NCBI GenBank assembly: GCA_910589545.1
Contig: CAJUSY010000001.1
Coordinates: 1 to 64,000 of the forward strand
Length of the DNA: 64,000 bases
Direction of reading: 5' to 3'
Origin: Peptoniphilaceae bacterium
GTDB taxonomy: Bacteria > Bacillota > Clostridia > Tissierellales > Peptoniphilaceae
The position numbers and the translations under genes were made by a program. Positions 15,448 through 23,886 of the stretch are shown here, piece by piece. Position 1 is the stretch's first letter. Every line of letters starts with the position of its first letter. The notes beneath the pieces were generated by a model that saw only the letters and a list, made by a program, of their open reading frames with translations, did not search any database and was not told where the DNA came from.

Positions 15448-17358
15448 TTAATATAATTTTGATCCTGCTGGAATATTATCATCCAGCATTATTAAGTTAA
15501 GTTTTTCTTCACCGTCATACTCACAAATTGCAGATATAATCATACCTTCTGAGTCGATTCCCATCATCTTACGAGGAGGAAGATTACAAATTGCAAGTAG
15601 TGTCTTTCCAATTAAGCTCTCTGCGCTGTAATATTCCTTAATACCAGATAAAATAACTCTTTCTTTTTCAGAACCATCATCTAATGTAAATTTCAAAAGT
15701 TTTTTTGACTTAGGAACTTCTTCGCAGTTTTTAACCTTTACAACTCTAAAATCAGATTTTGAGAAAGTTTCAAAGTCTACCATATCTTCAAATAATGGTT
15801 CAACTTTCACTTTTGAAAGGTCAATTTCTTCTGTCGTAAGTTTGTCGTAAGTTTCGTAAGTTTCTTTTGACAAACCCCCATTTTCTGCCTTTTCTAAGCC
15901 TATTGGCTTCATTGTTGGGAACAACATTATGTCTCTGATTGATTCGTTGTTAGTCAACATCATTATAAGTCTGTCAACACCAATTCCCAATCCACCAGTT
16001 GGAGGAAGTCCTACTTCCAATGCGTTTAAGAAATCATAATCCATCATTTGAGCTTCATCGTCACCATTTTCTCTGGCTTCAACTTGCTTTAAGAATCTTT
16101 CTTTTTGGTCAATTGGATTGTTCAATTCACTAAATGCATTTGCGATTTCTTTTGTGCATACAAATGCTTCAAATCTGTGAGTGTATCTTTCGTCATCAGG
16201 ATTTCTCTTAGCTAATGGACTTACTTCAACCGGATGACCCAATACGAATGTTGGTTGAACTAGTTTTTCTTCACAGAAATGTTCAAAACATTCATTGATT
16301 ACTTCACCACGTGACATATTATCTGTGATTTCAACATTGTTTGCTTTGGCAACTTCACGAGCTTGTTCATCTGTTTCAATTTCATCAAAATTTATGTCTG
16401 CATATTCCTTTATTGCATCAACCATTGTTATTCTTTTCCATGGTGGTGTAAAGTCTATTTCTGTTTCTCCAAATTGAGCCTTCATAGATCCATTAACTTT
16501 TTCACAAACAAAAGCAACTAATTGTTCTGTGATATCCATCATATCGTTGTAGTCTGCGTATGCTTGATATAATTCTATTGCTGTATATTCTGGATTGTGA
16601 GTGTGATCCATTCCTTCATTTCTGAACATTCTGCCCATTTCATAAACTTTGTCAAATCCGCCTACGATTAATCTCTTTAGGTATAATTCGTTTGCTATAC
16701 GCAAATACATATCGATATCTAAAGTATTATGGTGAGTAATAAAAGGTCTTGCATTTGCTCCTCCAGCTATTGTATTCAAGATTGGAGTATCAACTTCAAG
16801 GAATCCTCTTGTATCCAAAAATTCTCTGATTGCTGAAATAATTTTAGATCTCTTAACAAATGTATCTTTGATTTCTGGATTCATAATTAAATCAACGTAT
16901 CTTTGTCTATATCTCAAATCCGGATCTTTTAGTCCGTGCCATTTTTCAGGTAATATTTGTAATGATTTAGATAATAAAACTACAGTTTTTGTTCTAATGG
17001 ATACTTCTCCGCTTTGAGTCTTGAATATTGTTCCTTCAACACCAACGATATCTCCTATATCCATATTTTTTACTTTTGCGTAGTTTTCTTCGCCTAATTC
17101 ATTTACTTTATTAAATAATTGAATTCTACCAACAGAATCTTGTAAGTCCATGAAGTTAACTTTTCCATGTCCTCTTTTACTCATAATTCTTCCGGCTATT
17201 TTAACTTCTTTTCCGTCAAATTCGTCAAAGTTATTTAGGATTTCTTTAGTATTATTTGCATTCTCAAATTTCTCATGAACGTATGGATTTTCATTTGCAT
17301 CTAATAATTCTTGTAACTTTTGTCTACGAATTTGTAGCATTTCGTTTAAATTTTCCAT
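15448..17358 (-). CDS. lysS: Lysyl-tRNA synthetase with extra C-terminal tRNA-binding domain
   Basis: The 636-residue class II enzyme has an N-terminal OB-fold anticodon domain (about 55-145) and a catalytic core with motif 2 (RMFRNEGMDHTHNPEY) and motif 3 (GLGIGVDRLIMML, ending near 500). Normal bacterial LysRS ends there at about 500 residues. Here a further domain of about 110 residues (about 527-636) follows: FSKSDFRVVKVKNCEEVPKS, VILSGIKEYY and LPPRKMMGIDSEGMIISA are hallmarks of the EMAPII/Trbp111 fold usually attached to MetRS. It should increase tRNA affinity. The gene follows greA by two bases and ends at a terminator. Confidence 0.95.
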   Translation of the reverse strand: MENLNEMLQIRRQKLQELLDANENPYVHEKFENANNTKEILNNFDEFDGKEVKIAGRIMSKRGHGKVNFMDLQDSVGRIQLFNKVNELGEENYAKVKNMDIGDIVGVEGTIFKTQSGEVSIRTKTVVLLSKSLQILPEKWHGLKDPDLRYRQRYVDLIMNPEIKDTFVKRSKIISAIREFLDTRGFLEVDTPILNTIAGGANARPFITHHNTLDIDMYLRIANELYLKRLIVGGFDKVYEMGRMFRNEGMDHTHNPEYTAIELYQAYADYNDMMDITEQLVAFVCEKVNGSMKAQFGETEIDFTPPWKRITMVDAIKEYADINFDEIETDEQAREVAKANNVEITDNMSRGEVINECFEHFCEEKLVQPTFVLGHPVEVSPLAKRNPDDERYTHRFEAFVCTKEIANAFSELNNPIDQKERFLKQVEARENGDDEAQMMDYDFLNALEVGLPPTGGLGIGVDRLIMMLTNNESIRDIMLFPTMKPIGLEKAENGGLSKETYETYDKLTTEEIDLSKVKVEPLFEDMVDFETFSKSDFRVVKVKNCEEVPKSKKLLKFTLDDGSEKERVILSGIKEYYSAESLIGKTLLAICNLPPRKMMGIDSEGMIISAICEYDGEEKLNLIMLDDNIPAGSKLY

Positions 17359-17360
17359 TT

Positions 17361-17840
17361 TTATCCTTTCTTTACAGTTAATACCTTTAATTCTACGATT
17401 CCACCTGGTGTTTCAACTGTAGTAGTGTCACCAACTTTTAAATTTAACAGAGCTTTTCCTGTTGGTGATTCATTTGAAATTCTACCTTCAAAAGGATCAG
17501 CTTCTGCTGTTCCCACTATTTTATAAGTCATTTCTTTGTTTGACTTTAAGTTTTTGTAAGTTACTGTTGATCCAACTGTCACAACATCTTTTTGGTTTTC
17601 GTCATCTTTAATAACTTTTGCGTATAATAGCAAGTTTTCAAGATAGTTAATTCTTTCTTCTACTTGCGCTTGTTCATTCTTAGCTTCATCATATTCTGCA
17701 TTTTCAGAAAGGTCTCCAAACCCTCTGGCAACTTTGATTTTCTCAGCTATTTCTGTTCTACGAGTAGTCTTTAAAAACTCAAGTTCTTCTTTGTGTTGAT
17801 CTAAGCCTTCTTGAGTTAATAAAAATTCTTTATCTGCCAT
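17361..17840 (-). CDS. greA: Transcription elongation factor GreA
   Basis: The 159-residue protein has the N-terminal coiled coil with the conserved acidic tip (GFGDLSENAEYDEAK, about 41-55) and the C-terminal FKBP-like domain (ISNESPTGKALLNLKVGD). GreA rescues backtracked RNA polymerase by stimulating transcript cleavage. It is co-transcribed with lysS, two bases downstream, from a promoter at 17876-17903. Confidence 0.96.
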   Translation of the reverse strand: MADKEFLLTQEGLDQHKEELEFLKTTRRTEIAEKIKVARGFGDLSENAEYDEAKNEQAQVEERINYLENLLLYAKVIKDDENQKDVVTVGSTVTYKNLKSNKEMTYKIVGTAEADPFEGRISNESPTGKALLNLKVGDTTTVETPGGIVELKVLTVKKG

Positions 17841-17875
17841 AATCTATTCTCCTTATTTTAACCATATATTTTAAA

Positions 17876-17903
17876 ATTATATAACAAAAGGCATAATTGT
17901 CAA
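17876..17903 (-). promoter_or_regulatory. Promoter of greA-lysS
   Basis: On the minus strand TTGACA (17898-17903) and TATAAT (17876-17881) are separated by 16 bases, both perfect sigma-A boxes. They lie between dusB and greA, so the pair has its own promoter. Confidence 0.8.
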
Positions 17904-17923
17904 GTTTTTAGTATATGATTAAA

Positions 17924-18856
17924 CTATTCATTTTTAAATTCATCTAGTATTTTATATATTTGATCAATATCTGTTAATTGATTGATTTCATTTTTAACTC
18001 TATTAGAATTTTTAAAGCCTTTTAGATACCATTGAATGTGTTTTCTCATTTCTAAAATAGCACGTCTTTCTTCATAAAATTCTAATTTTAATTGCATGTG
18101 TTTTTTTATTGTATCAATTACTTCTACTTTTGTTTTGGTCTCATCATCACTGAAAATAAATGGGTTTTGCATCGCCCCTCTCGCCAACAAAACTCCATCG
18201 CAATTTGAGTATTCCATGTTTTGTTTTATATCTTCTTTTGTAAAACAATCTCCATTTCCAAAAACAGGGATATCTACAGTTTCAACTAATCGTTTAATAT
18301 GAGTCCAATCAGCTTTTCCCGAATAATACATTTTTCTAGTTCTTGCGTGAAGTGTAATGTAATCCACTTTTAATCTCTCACAAATTTGTGCAAGTTGAAG
18401 ATAATTAATTGAATTTTCATCAATTCCTAGTCTAAATTTTACAGATACTGGCAAATCAGTATTGTTCTTGCAAGCTCTTATAACATCTTCCGCAAGGTTT
18501 AAATCCCCCATCAATGCTGAGCCATCTCCATTTTTGAATATTTTAGGCGCTGGACAACCCATATTGATATCGATGGATTTGAAATTATAATTTTCAGTCA
18601 GAAATCTAGTTGCATAAGCCATGATTTCTGGTTCATGCCCAAATATTTGTACAGATGTGCTATTTTCTCTTGGATCTGTGTCTAAAAGTTTCTTTGTTTT
18701 TTTGTCATCATAGTAAAGTGCTTTGGCGCTTATCATTTCTGTAAAGCACAAACCAGCTCCTAATTCTCCACAAATTATTCGAAAAGGAATGTCTGTTACT
18801 CCAGCTAACGGCGCCAAAAACAAATTACTATTCAAGTTTAATTTTTCTTTAATCAT
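17924..18856 (-). CDS. dusB: tRNA-dihydrouridine synthase
   Basis: The 310-residue FMN enzyme reduces uridines in tRNA to dihydrouridine. Visible motifs are LAPLAGVTDIPFR at the start, the catalytic cysteine in DINMGCPAPKI (about 101), KFRLGID and the TIM-barrel phosphate site (FGNGDCF, GVLLARGA). It is last in the run glnN-pyrG-coaX-dusB, overlapping coaX by 8 bases. The assignment to the DusB/NifR3 group rather than another Dus group is likely but not certain. Confidence 0.92.
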   Translation of the reverse strand: MIKEKLNLNSNLFLAPLAGVTDIPFRIICGELGAGLCFTEMISAKALYYDDKKTKKLLDTDPRENSTSVQIFGHEPEIMAYATRFLTENYNFKSIDINMGCPAPKIFKNGDGSALMGDLNLAEDVIRACKNNTDLPVSVKFRLGIDENSINYLQLAQICERLKVDYITLHARTRKMYYSGKADWTHIKRLVETVDIPVFGNGDCFTKEDIKQNMEYSNCDGVLLARGAMQNPFIFSDDETKTKVEVIDTIKKHMQLKLEFYEERRAILEMRKHIQWYLKGFKNSNRVKNEINQLTDIDQIYKILDEFKNE

Positions 18857-19637
18857 TTCTATTTAAATCGTTAATAATTTTTAAGCCATCCAAAGTAATT
18901 AGCTTGTCGATAATTGTGATGTACTTGGATTGTTTTGCGATTAAATACGAAAAACCTCCTGTTGCAATTATTGTAACTTCATCTTTTGTTTTGTGTTTTT
19001 CTTCTAGGATTTTTTCGATAATATAATCTATTAATCCAATAAATCCGAATACAACCCCTGATTGCATGCTACTTACAGTGCTATCTCCGATGACTTTATC
19101 CGGCATTTCAATTTCAATCTTAGGAAGCTTGGCTGTTTTCATAAAAAGTGCTTCTGATGATATTGCTACCCCAGGAGCAATTGCTCCTCCCAGGTATTCT
19201 TTATTTTCTGAAATATAATCAAAAGTAATCGCCGTTCCAATATCAACTATGATTATTGGTGTTGAATATTTTTGGCAGGCGCTTACTGCGTTAATTATTC
19301 TGTCAACTCCAACTTCTTTAGGACTTGAATATTTATTAACTATTCCTGTTCTTATTTTTTCATCTACTATTAAAGGTTCAATTCCCAAACATTTTTTAAC
19401 TGCTTTCGGAATAGTAGGCATCAAGTTCGGTACTACAGATCCTATTATAGCTTCTTTTACTTCTGATTTTTTAATTTTTGAATAATCTATCGCTTGTCTT
19501 AGTGTTAGTGCGTATTCATCACTGGTTTTACGCAAATCCGTGGATATTCTCCATTCAAAAACCAATTCATCTTTTTTAAAAAAACCAAATACAATATTTG
19601 TATTTCCAATATCAATTGCAAGTAAAATATCTTCCAC
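18849..19637 (-). CDS. coaX: Type III pantothenate kinase
   Basis: The 262-residue protein has the ASKHA-fold motifs of CoaX: LLAIDIGNTNIVFGFF at the N-terminus, VGVDRIINAVSA and IVDIGTAITFDYI (about 124-136). It phosphorylates pantothenate, the first step of coenzyme A synthesis. It lies 5 bases after pyrG and overlaps dusB, a single transcription unit. CoaX is the feedback-resistant type. Confidence 0.94.
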   Translation of the reverse strand: MEDILLAIDIGNTNIVFGFFKKDELVFEWRISTDLRKTSDEYALTLRQAIDYSKIKKSEVKEAIIGSVVPNLMPTIPKAVKKCLGIEPLIVDEKIRTGIVNKYSSPKEVGVDRIINAVSACQKYSTPIIIVDIGTAITFDYISENKEYLGGAIAPGVAISSEALFMKTAKLPKIEIEMPDKVIGDSTVSSMQSGVVFGFIGLIDYIIEKILEEKHKTKDEVTIIATGGFSYLIAKQSKYITIIDKLITLDGLKIINDLNRND

Positions 19638-19642
19638 CTTCT

Positions 19643-21241
19643 TTATTTGTTTTCAATTGTTGCTTTTATAAATCCATTGAATAAAGGATGAATTCTATTA
19701 GGTCTTGATTTAAATTCAGGGTGAAATTGGCAACCTAAGAAGAATTTGTTTTGTGGTATTTCAAGTATTTCTACTAAGTTATATTGGTCATTAATACCTG
19801 AAAATACAACATTGTTTTGTTCGAATTGTTCTCTATAATCATTATTAAATTCGTATCTATGTCTGTGTCTTTCTTGGATAAATTCATCAGAATACAATTC
19901 TTTTGCCAATGATTTGTCTTTTAGGTGACATTCATAATTACCAAGTCTTAAAGTTCCACCTATATCTTCGATATTTCTTTGTTCTTTCATTAAACTTATT
20001 ACTGGATTTTTGCAATCAGCCACGACTTCTGCGGTATTTGCATCAGATAATCCCAATAGATTTCTTGCTATGTCGATGGCTGCAATTTGCATACCTAAAC
20101 ATATTCCGAAGTATGGCATGTTGTTTTCACGGCAGTATTTTGAAGTTTCAACCATTCCTTCCATACCTCTTCCTCCAAATCCACCTGGAACAATAATACC
20201 ATTCAATCCTTCGAATGATTCTTTGATATTGTTTTTGTTAAGTTCTTCAGAATTTATCCATCTAATATTAACTTTATGATTATTGGCATATCCCGCATCT
20301 ATCAACGCTTGTTCCACAGAAAGATAAGCATCATGAAGTTCTGTATATTTTCCAACTAAACCAATATTTACTGTTTCAGTTGCTTTTCTGTAGTTTTCAA
20401 TCATTTTTCTCCATTTTCCATCTTCTTCTACTTTGGATTTAAGTTTCATTTTTCTCATGATATATTTATCCAAATTTTGTTCTTGGAATTTCAATGGAAC
20501 TTCATAAATAAAATCAACGTTGAATGATTGAATGATGGCTTCAACTGGAACATCGCAGAACAATGAGATTTTTTCTTTTAATTCATCTGTAACTATTCCT
20601 TCACTTCTAAGTATAATTACATTTGTTTTAATACCTAAACTCATCAATTCTTTGTAAGAATGTTGTGTTGGTTTTGTTTTTAATTCATTACTTCCAGGAA
20701 TTGTAGGAACTAATGTTGTGTGAATGAATAATACATCTTCTTTTTCATTTTCCGCATGGATTTGTCTGATTGCTTCCAAAAATGGTAATGATTCAATATC
20801 CCCAACAGTTCCACCAATTTCTGTAATTACGATATCTGCTTGAGATTCTTCAGCTGCTTTATAAACCGCTTTTTTTATTTCATCAGTAATATGTGGAATA
20901 ACTTGAACAGTTTTACCATTATAATCTCCACGTCTTTCTTTTTTGATAACATCATTATAGACTTTTCCTGTAGTGATGTTAGATCTTTGAGTTAATTCTT
21001 CGTTTATAAATCTTTCATAATGGCCTAAGTCTAGGTCAGTTTCTGCTCCGTCTTTTGTTACAAAAACTTCCCCATGTTGATAAGGACTCATAGTACCTGG
21101 GTCTATGTTCAAGTACGGGTCAAATTTTTGCATGAATACAGAAATCCCTCTGTCTTTTAGCATTCTACCAATACTTGCCCCGCTAATTCCCTTACCAATA
21201 CCAGAGACAACCCCTCCAGTAATAAAAATAAATTTACTCAT
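19643..21241 (-). CDS. pyrG: CTP synthase
   Basis: The 532-residue enzyme makes CTP from UTP, ATP and glutamine. The N-terminal synthetase domain has FITGGVVSGIGKGISGAS, and the C-terminal class I glutamine amidotransferase domain has the nucleophile in FGICLGMQ (about 380) and the histidine-glutamate pair in QFHPEFKS near the end. It follows glnN by 14 bases, a logical link between glutamine supply and use. No pyrG attenuator-type pyrimidine leader was visible in the gap. Confidence 0.96.
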   Translation of the reverse strand: MSKFIFITGGVVSGIGKGISGASIGRMLKDRGISVFMQKFDPYLNIDPGTMSPYQHGEVFVTKDGAETDLDLGHYERFINEELTQRSNITTGKVYNDVIKKERRGDYNGKTVQVIPHITDEIKKAVYKAAEESQADIVITEIGGTVGDIESLPFLEAIRQIHAENEKEDVLFIHTTLVPTIPGSNELKTKPTQHSYKELMSLGIKTNVIILRSEGIVTDELKEKISLFCDVPVEAIIQSFNVDFIYEVPLKFQEQNLDKYIMRKMKLKSKVEEDGKWRKMIENYRKATETVNIGLVGKYTELHDAYLSVEQALIDAGYANNHKVNIRWINSEELNKNNIKESFEGLNGIIVPGGFGGRGMEGMVETSKYCRENNMPYFGICLGMQIAAIDIARNLLGLSDANTAEVVADCKNPVISLMKEQRNIEDIGGTLRLGNYECHLKDKSLAKELYSDEFIQERHRHRYEFNNDYREQFEQNNVVFSGINDQYNLVEILEIPQNKFFLGCQFHPEFKSRPNRIHPLFNGFIKATIENK

Positions 21242-21255
21242 TACTCCTCCTATAA

Positions 21256-23310
21256 TTATATTAATGATGAATATATATCTTGAATGTCACACAAACTATA
21301 ATTTTCTTTGTAGATATATTTTTCAAGGCTATCATGTATTTCTCTGATTTCTTCGATTAATGGACTAATTTCATATTGAAAATACTTAGCCTTTTCATAT
21401 TTTGATTCAAAATCAGATTTGTGTAGCATCTCTTCTAAATTATTTCTCTTATTGATAATTTCATTTAAACCTTTTTTTAATTTTTCTTGAGTGGAAATTA
21501 AACTTTCTATACTGCATTTCTCAATTAAACTCGTGTTTTGAAGAAGTTGTTTTGAGAATGCATTAATAACAAATTTATCTAACATATAAATTAATGTTTT
21601 CGCTTCAATTTCATGAGTAGTTATTACATCTTCTAATCCAACATCGTAGATTGCGTGTAATTCTTCCTCACTTAGTATACCACAAAAATCCTTTATAGAT
21701 TCCTCTGAAATTAGTGAATACAATGAATCAAAATAATGAACTAAATCCAATAAACCTCGCTTCTTTGCTTCTTCTCTCCAAAGTTCTGTATAATTATCTT
21801 GTCTGTATAATATATGCTTGTGGTTTTTCAATATATCTACTACTTCTGATTTGATAAATTGTTCGATATTTTCGTTTTGAGATTTGAATTTTTCGTATAC
21901 TCTCTTAATTGCATTAGCATACATAGTGTTTAGAACTATGTTTACATCACTTGCACTGTTCGATGAACCCAACATTCTAAATTCAAACTTGTTTCCGCTA
22001 AAAGCAAATGGACTTGTTCTATTTCTGTCAGTCATATTTGGTGGTATATAGTCAAATCTATTTATTGAAAACTCTGGATAATTTCTGACAATTTCTTCTT
22101 CATTCATAAGCGAATTAAATGTTTCTTCAATATCTTGTCCTAAGTCCATGGAAATAATTGATGGTGGAGCTTCATCTCCTCCTAATCTATAATCATTAGA
22201 TGTAGTTGAAGATGCTGATCTTAACAATGCTTGAGATTTATCCACTGCTTCAATTAAACATGCTGTAAATATCAAAAAGACCAAATCATTTTCCATGTCA
22301 GCTTTTGATGAGAATACATTTCTACCATGATTTGTTACTAACGAATAATTGTTATGTTTACCAGAACCATTTACTCCTTTGAATGGTTTTTCATGTAATA
22401 AACATACCAAATGATGCTTTCTAGCTGTAGTTTTAAGTATTTCCATTACCAAGTGGTTATCATCTACAGAAATATTTGCGTTTTCAAAAAGAATTGCAAC
22501 TTCGAATTGATTTGGAGCCACTTCGTTGTGTTCTGTTTTAGCATATATCCCTAATCTGAATAATTTCTCGTCTATATCTCTATAAAATGCTTCTACTCTT
22601 TGAGGAATTGAACCAAAATAATGATCAGTAAGCTCTTGTGATTTAGGCGCTTGTGCCCCTAATAATGTTCTTCCTGTATTTATCAAATCTATTCTTTCTT
22701 TGTACACATTTTCATCTATAAGAAAGAATTCTTGTTCTAATCCGATTTTGACTTTCATTCTGTAACAATGGTCATCAGAAATCTCGTTGTAAAGTTTAGT
22801 AGCATAATCAGACAAATAATCCAAACTTTTTAAAAGTGGAAGTTTTTTATCCAATGTTGTCCCATCATAAGATACAAATACCGATGGTATATACATAATA
22901 TTGTCTACTATAAAAGTATTAGAAGTACAGTCCCAATAAGTATATCCTCTAGCTTCAAATGTAGATCTGATTGATCCTGTTGGAAAAGATGAAGCATCAG
23001 GTTCTCCTTTTATTAATTCTCTAGCTGAAAATCTATTTATAGGAGTATTATCGTCTCCTCTATCTAAAAATGAATCGTGTTTTTTTGCTGTCAAACCGTT
23101 TAATGGTTGGAACCAATGACAAAAATGAGTAGCTCCTCTTTCAATTGCCCATTTTTTCATAGCATGCGCAATTATTTCTGCTGTTTCAATATCAAGTAAA
23201 TCTTCTTTTCTAACTGCGTTTTTCCATTTTTGATAAATCGGAAATGGTAGTGAATCTTTCATTTGTCTCTTATCAAAAGTGTCAATTCCAAAAATTTTGT
23301 TTGTATCCAT
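21256..23310 (-). CDS. glnN: Glutamine synthetase type III
   Basis: With the ATG at 23310 (GGAGG six bases upstream) the protein has 684 residues, the length of GSIII rather than the 450 residues of GSI. GSIII features seen are FCHWFQPLNGLTAKKHDSF, the long KVKIGLEQEFFLID segment, VNGSGKHNNYSL and a helical C-terminal tail. It ligates ammonia to glutamate. A frame start at 23343 exists but lacks a ribosome site and would begin inside the leader hairpin. It heads the glnN-pyrG-coaX-dusB run. Confidence 0.95.
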   Translation of the reverse strand: MDTNKIFGIDTFDKRQMKDSLPFPIYQKWKNAVRKEDLLDIETAEIIAHAMKKWAIERGATHFCHWFQPLNGLTAKKHDSFLDRGDDNTPINRFSARELIKGEPDASSFPTGSIRSTFEARGYTYWDCTSNTFIVDNIMYIPSVFVSYDGTTLDKKLPLLKSLDYLSDYATKLYNEISDDHCYRMKVKIGLEQEFFLIDENVYKERIDLINTGRTLLGAQAPKSQELTDHYFGSIPQRVEAFYRDIDEKLFRLGIYAKTEHNEVAPNQFEVAILFENANISVDDNHLVMEILKTTARKHHLVCLLHEKPFKGVNGSGKHNNYSLVTNHGRNVFSSKADMENDLVFLIFTACLIEAVDKSQALLRSASSTTSNDYRLGGDEAPPSIISMDLGQDIEETFNSLMNEEEIVRNYPEFSINRFDYIPPNMTDRNRTSPFAFSGNKFEFRMLGSSNSASDVNIVLNTMYANAIKRVYEKFKSQNENIEQFIKSEVVDILKNHKHILYRQDNYTELWREEAKKRGLLDLVHYFDSLYSLISEESIKDFCGILSEEELHAIYDVGLEDVITTHEIEAKTLIYMLDKFVINAFSKQLLQNTSLIEKCSIESLISTQEKLKKGLNEIINKRNNLEEMLHKSDFESKYEKAKYFQYEISPLIEEIREIHDSLEKYIYKENYSLCDIQDIYSSLI

Positions 23311-23329
23311 AATACCTCCATGTAAAATA

Positions 23330-23360
23330 AAAAAAATTGGCAATCAAAGAAAGCCAATTT
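23330..23360 (-). terminator. Terminator hairpin in the leader just upstream of glnN
   Basis: On the minus strand AAATTGGC pairs with GCCAATTT (loop 11) and is followed by a run of at least six T, then the glnN ribosome site within about 15 bases. It ends the ftsH operon or acts as an attenuator for glnN. Confidence 0.75.
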
Positions 23361-23421
23361 ATGAAAAACAAAAATAGTGTTTTTTTTATTATATTTAATC
23401 ACAGTTTTGTTGTCAAGTATT

Positions 23422-23886
23422 TTATTGTTTTTTCTTATTCTTTTTTATGATTACTTGCATTTCAGAAGCATCACTTGGATTGATAGGAATAAGTTTGTTA
23501 GTAGCTTTGGAATTTTTCAAAGTTAATTCCAAAAATCTCTTATCTTTGGAGTATTTCCATTGTTTGATGTCTTCATATTCAGCCAAAAATCCATTGAAAT
23601 AAATTCCTTTATCTGTAAATGAAATTTTTTCGAATGTTAAATAAATGAATATAACTCCAAGTAATATATAAATTAATGGGAACCATGTTTTTTGTTGGTT
23701 AAGATACAATAATCCCAATATTACAATTGAATATGATGCAACCATCATTAAAACTCTTTTTCTTTGGTTAAAGTTTTTTATAACCCTACCTATATTTTTT
23801 TTAACTTTATATACATTGTACATTTGCTTTAATCCAAAAAGCAAAATCAATATATACATAACATTAATAACACTTTGTGCTTTCAT
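23422..23886 (-). CDS. Membrane protein with a C-terminal soluble domain (DUF5673-like)
   Basis: The 154-residue protein has one N-terminal membrane segment (about 5-22), a hydrophobic pair (about 48-66 and 70-84) and a C-terminal part with IYFNGFLAEYEDIKQWKY, a pattern seen in DUF5673-type proteins that resembles a PH-like fold. Its start overlaps the ftsH stop by one base, so it is coupled to ftsH. Function unknown. Confidence 0.75.
   Translation of the reverse strand: MKAQSVINVMYILILLFGLKQMYNVYKVKKNIGRVIKNFNQRKRVLMMVASYSIVILGLLYLNQQKTWFPLIYILLGVIFIYLTFEKISFTDKGIYFNGFLAEYEDIKQWKYSKDKRFLELTLKNSKATNKLIPINPSDASEMQVIIKKNKKKQ

Noticed and set aside
19903..20279. Two open plus-strand frames of about 90 codons
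   Set aside because: They lie antisense to pyrG, which is certain; no start signals.
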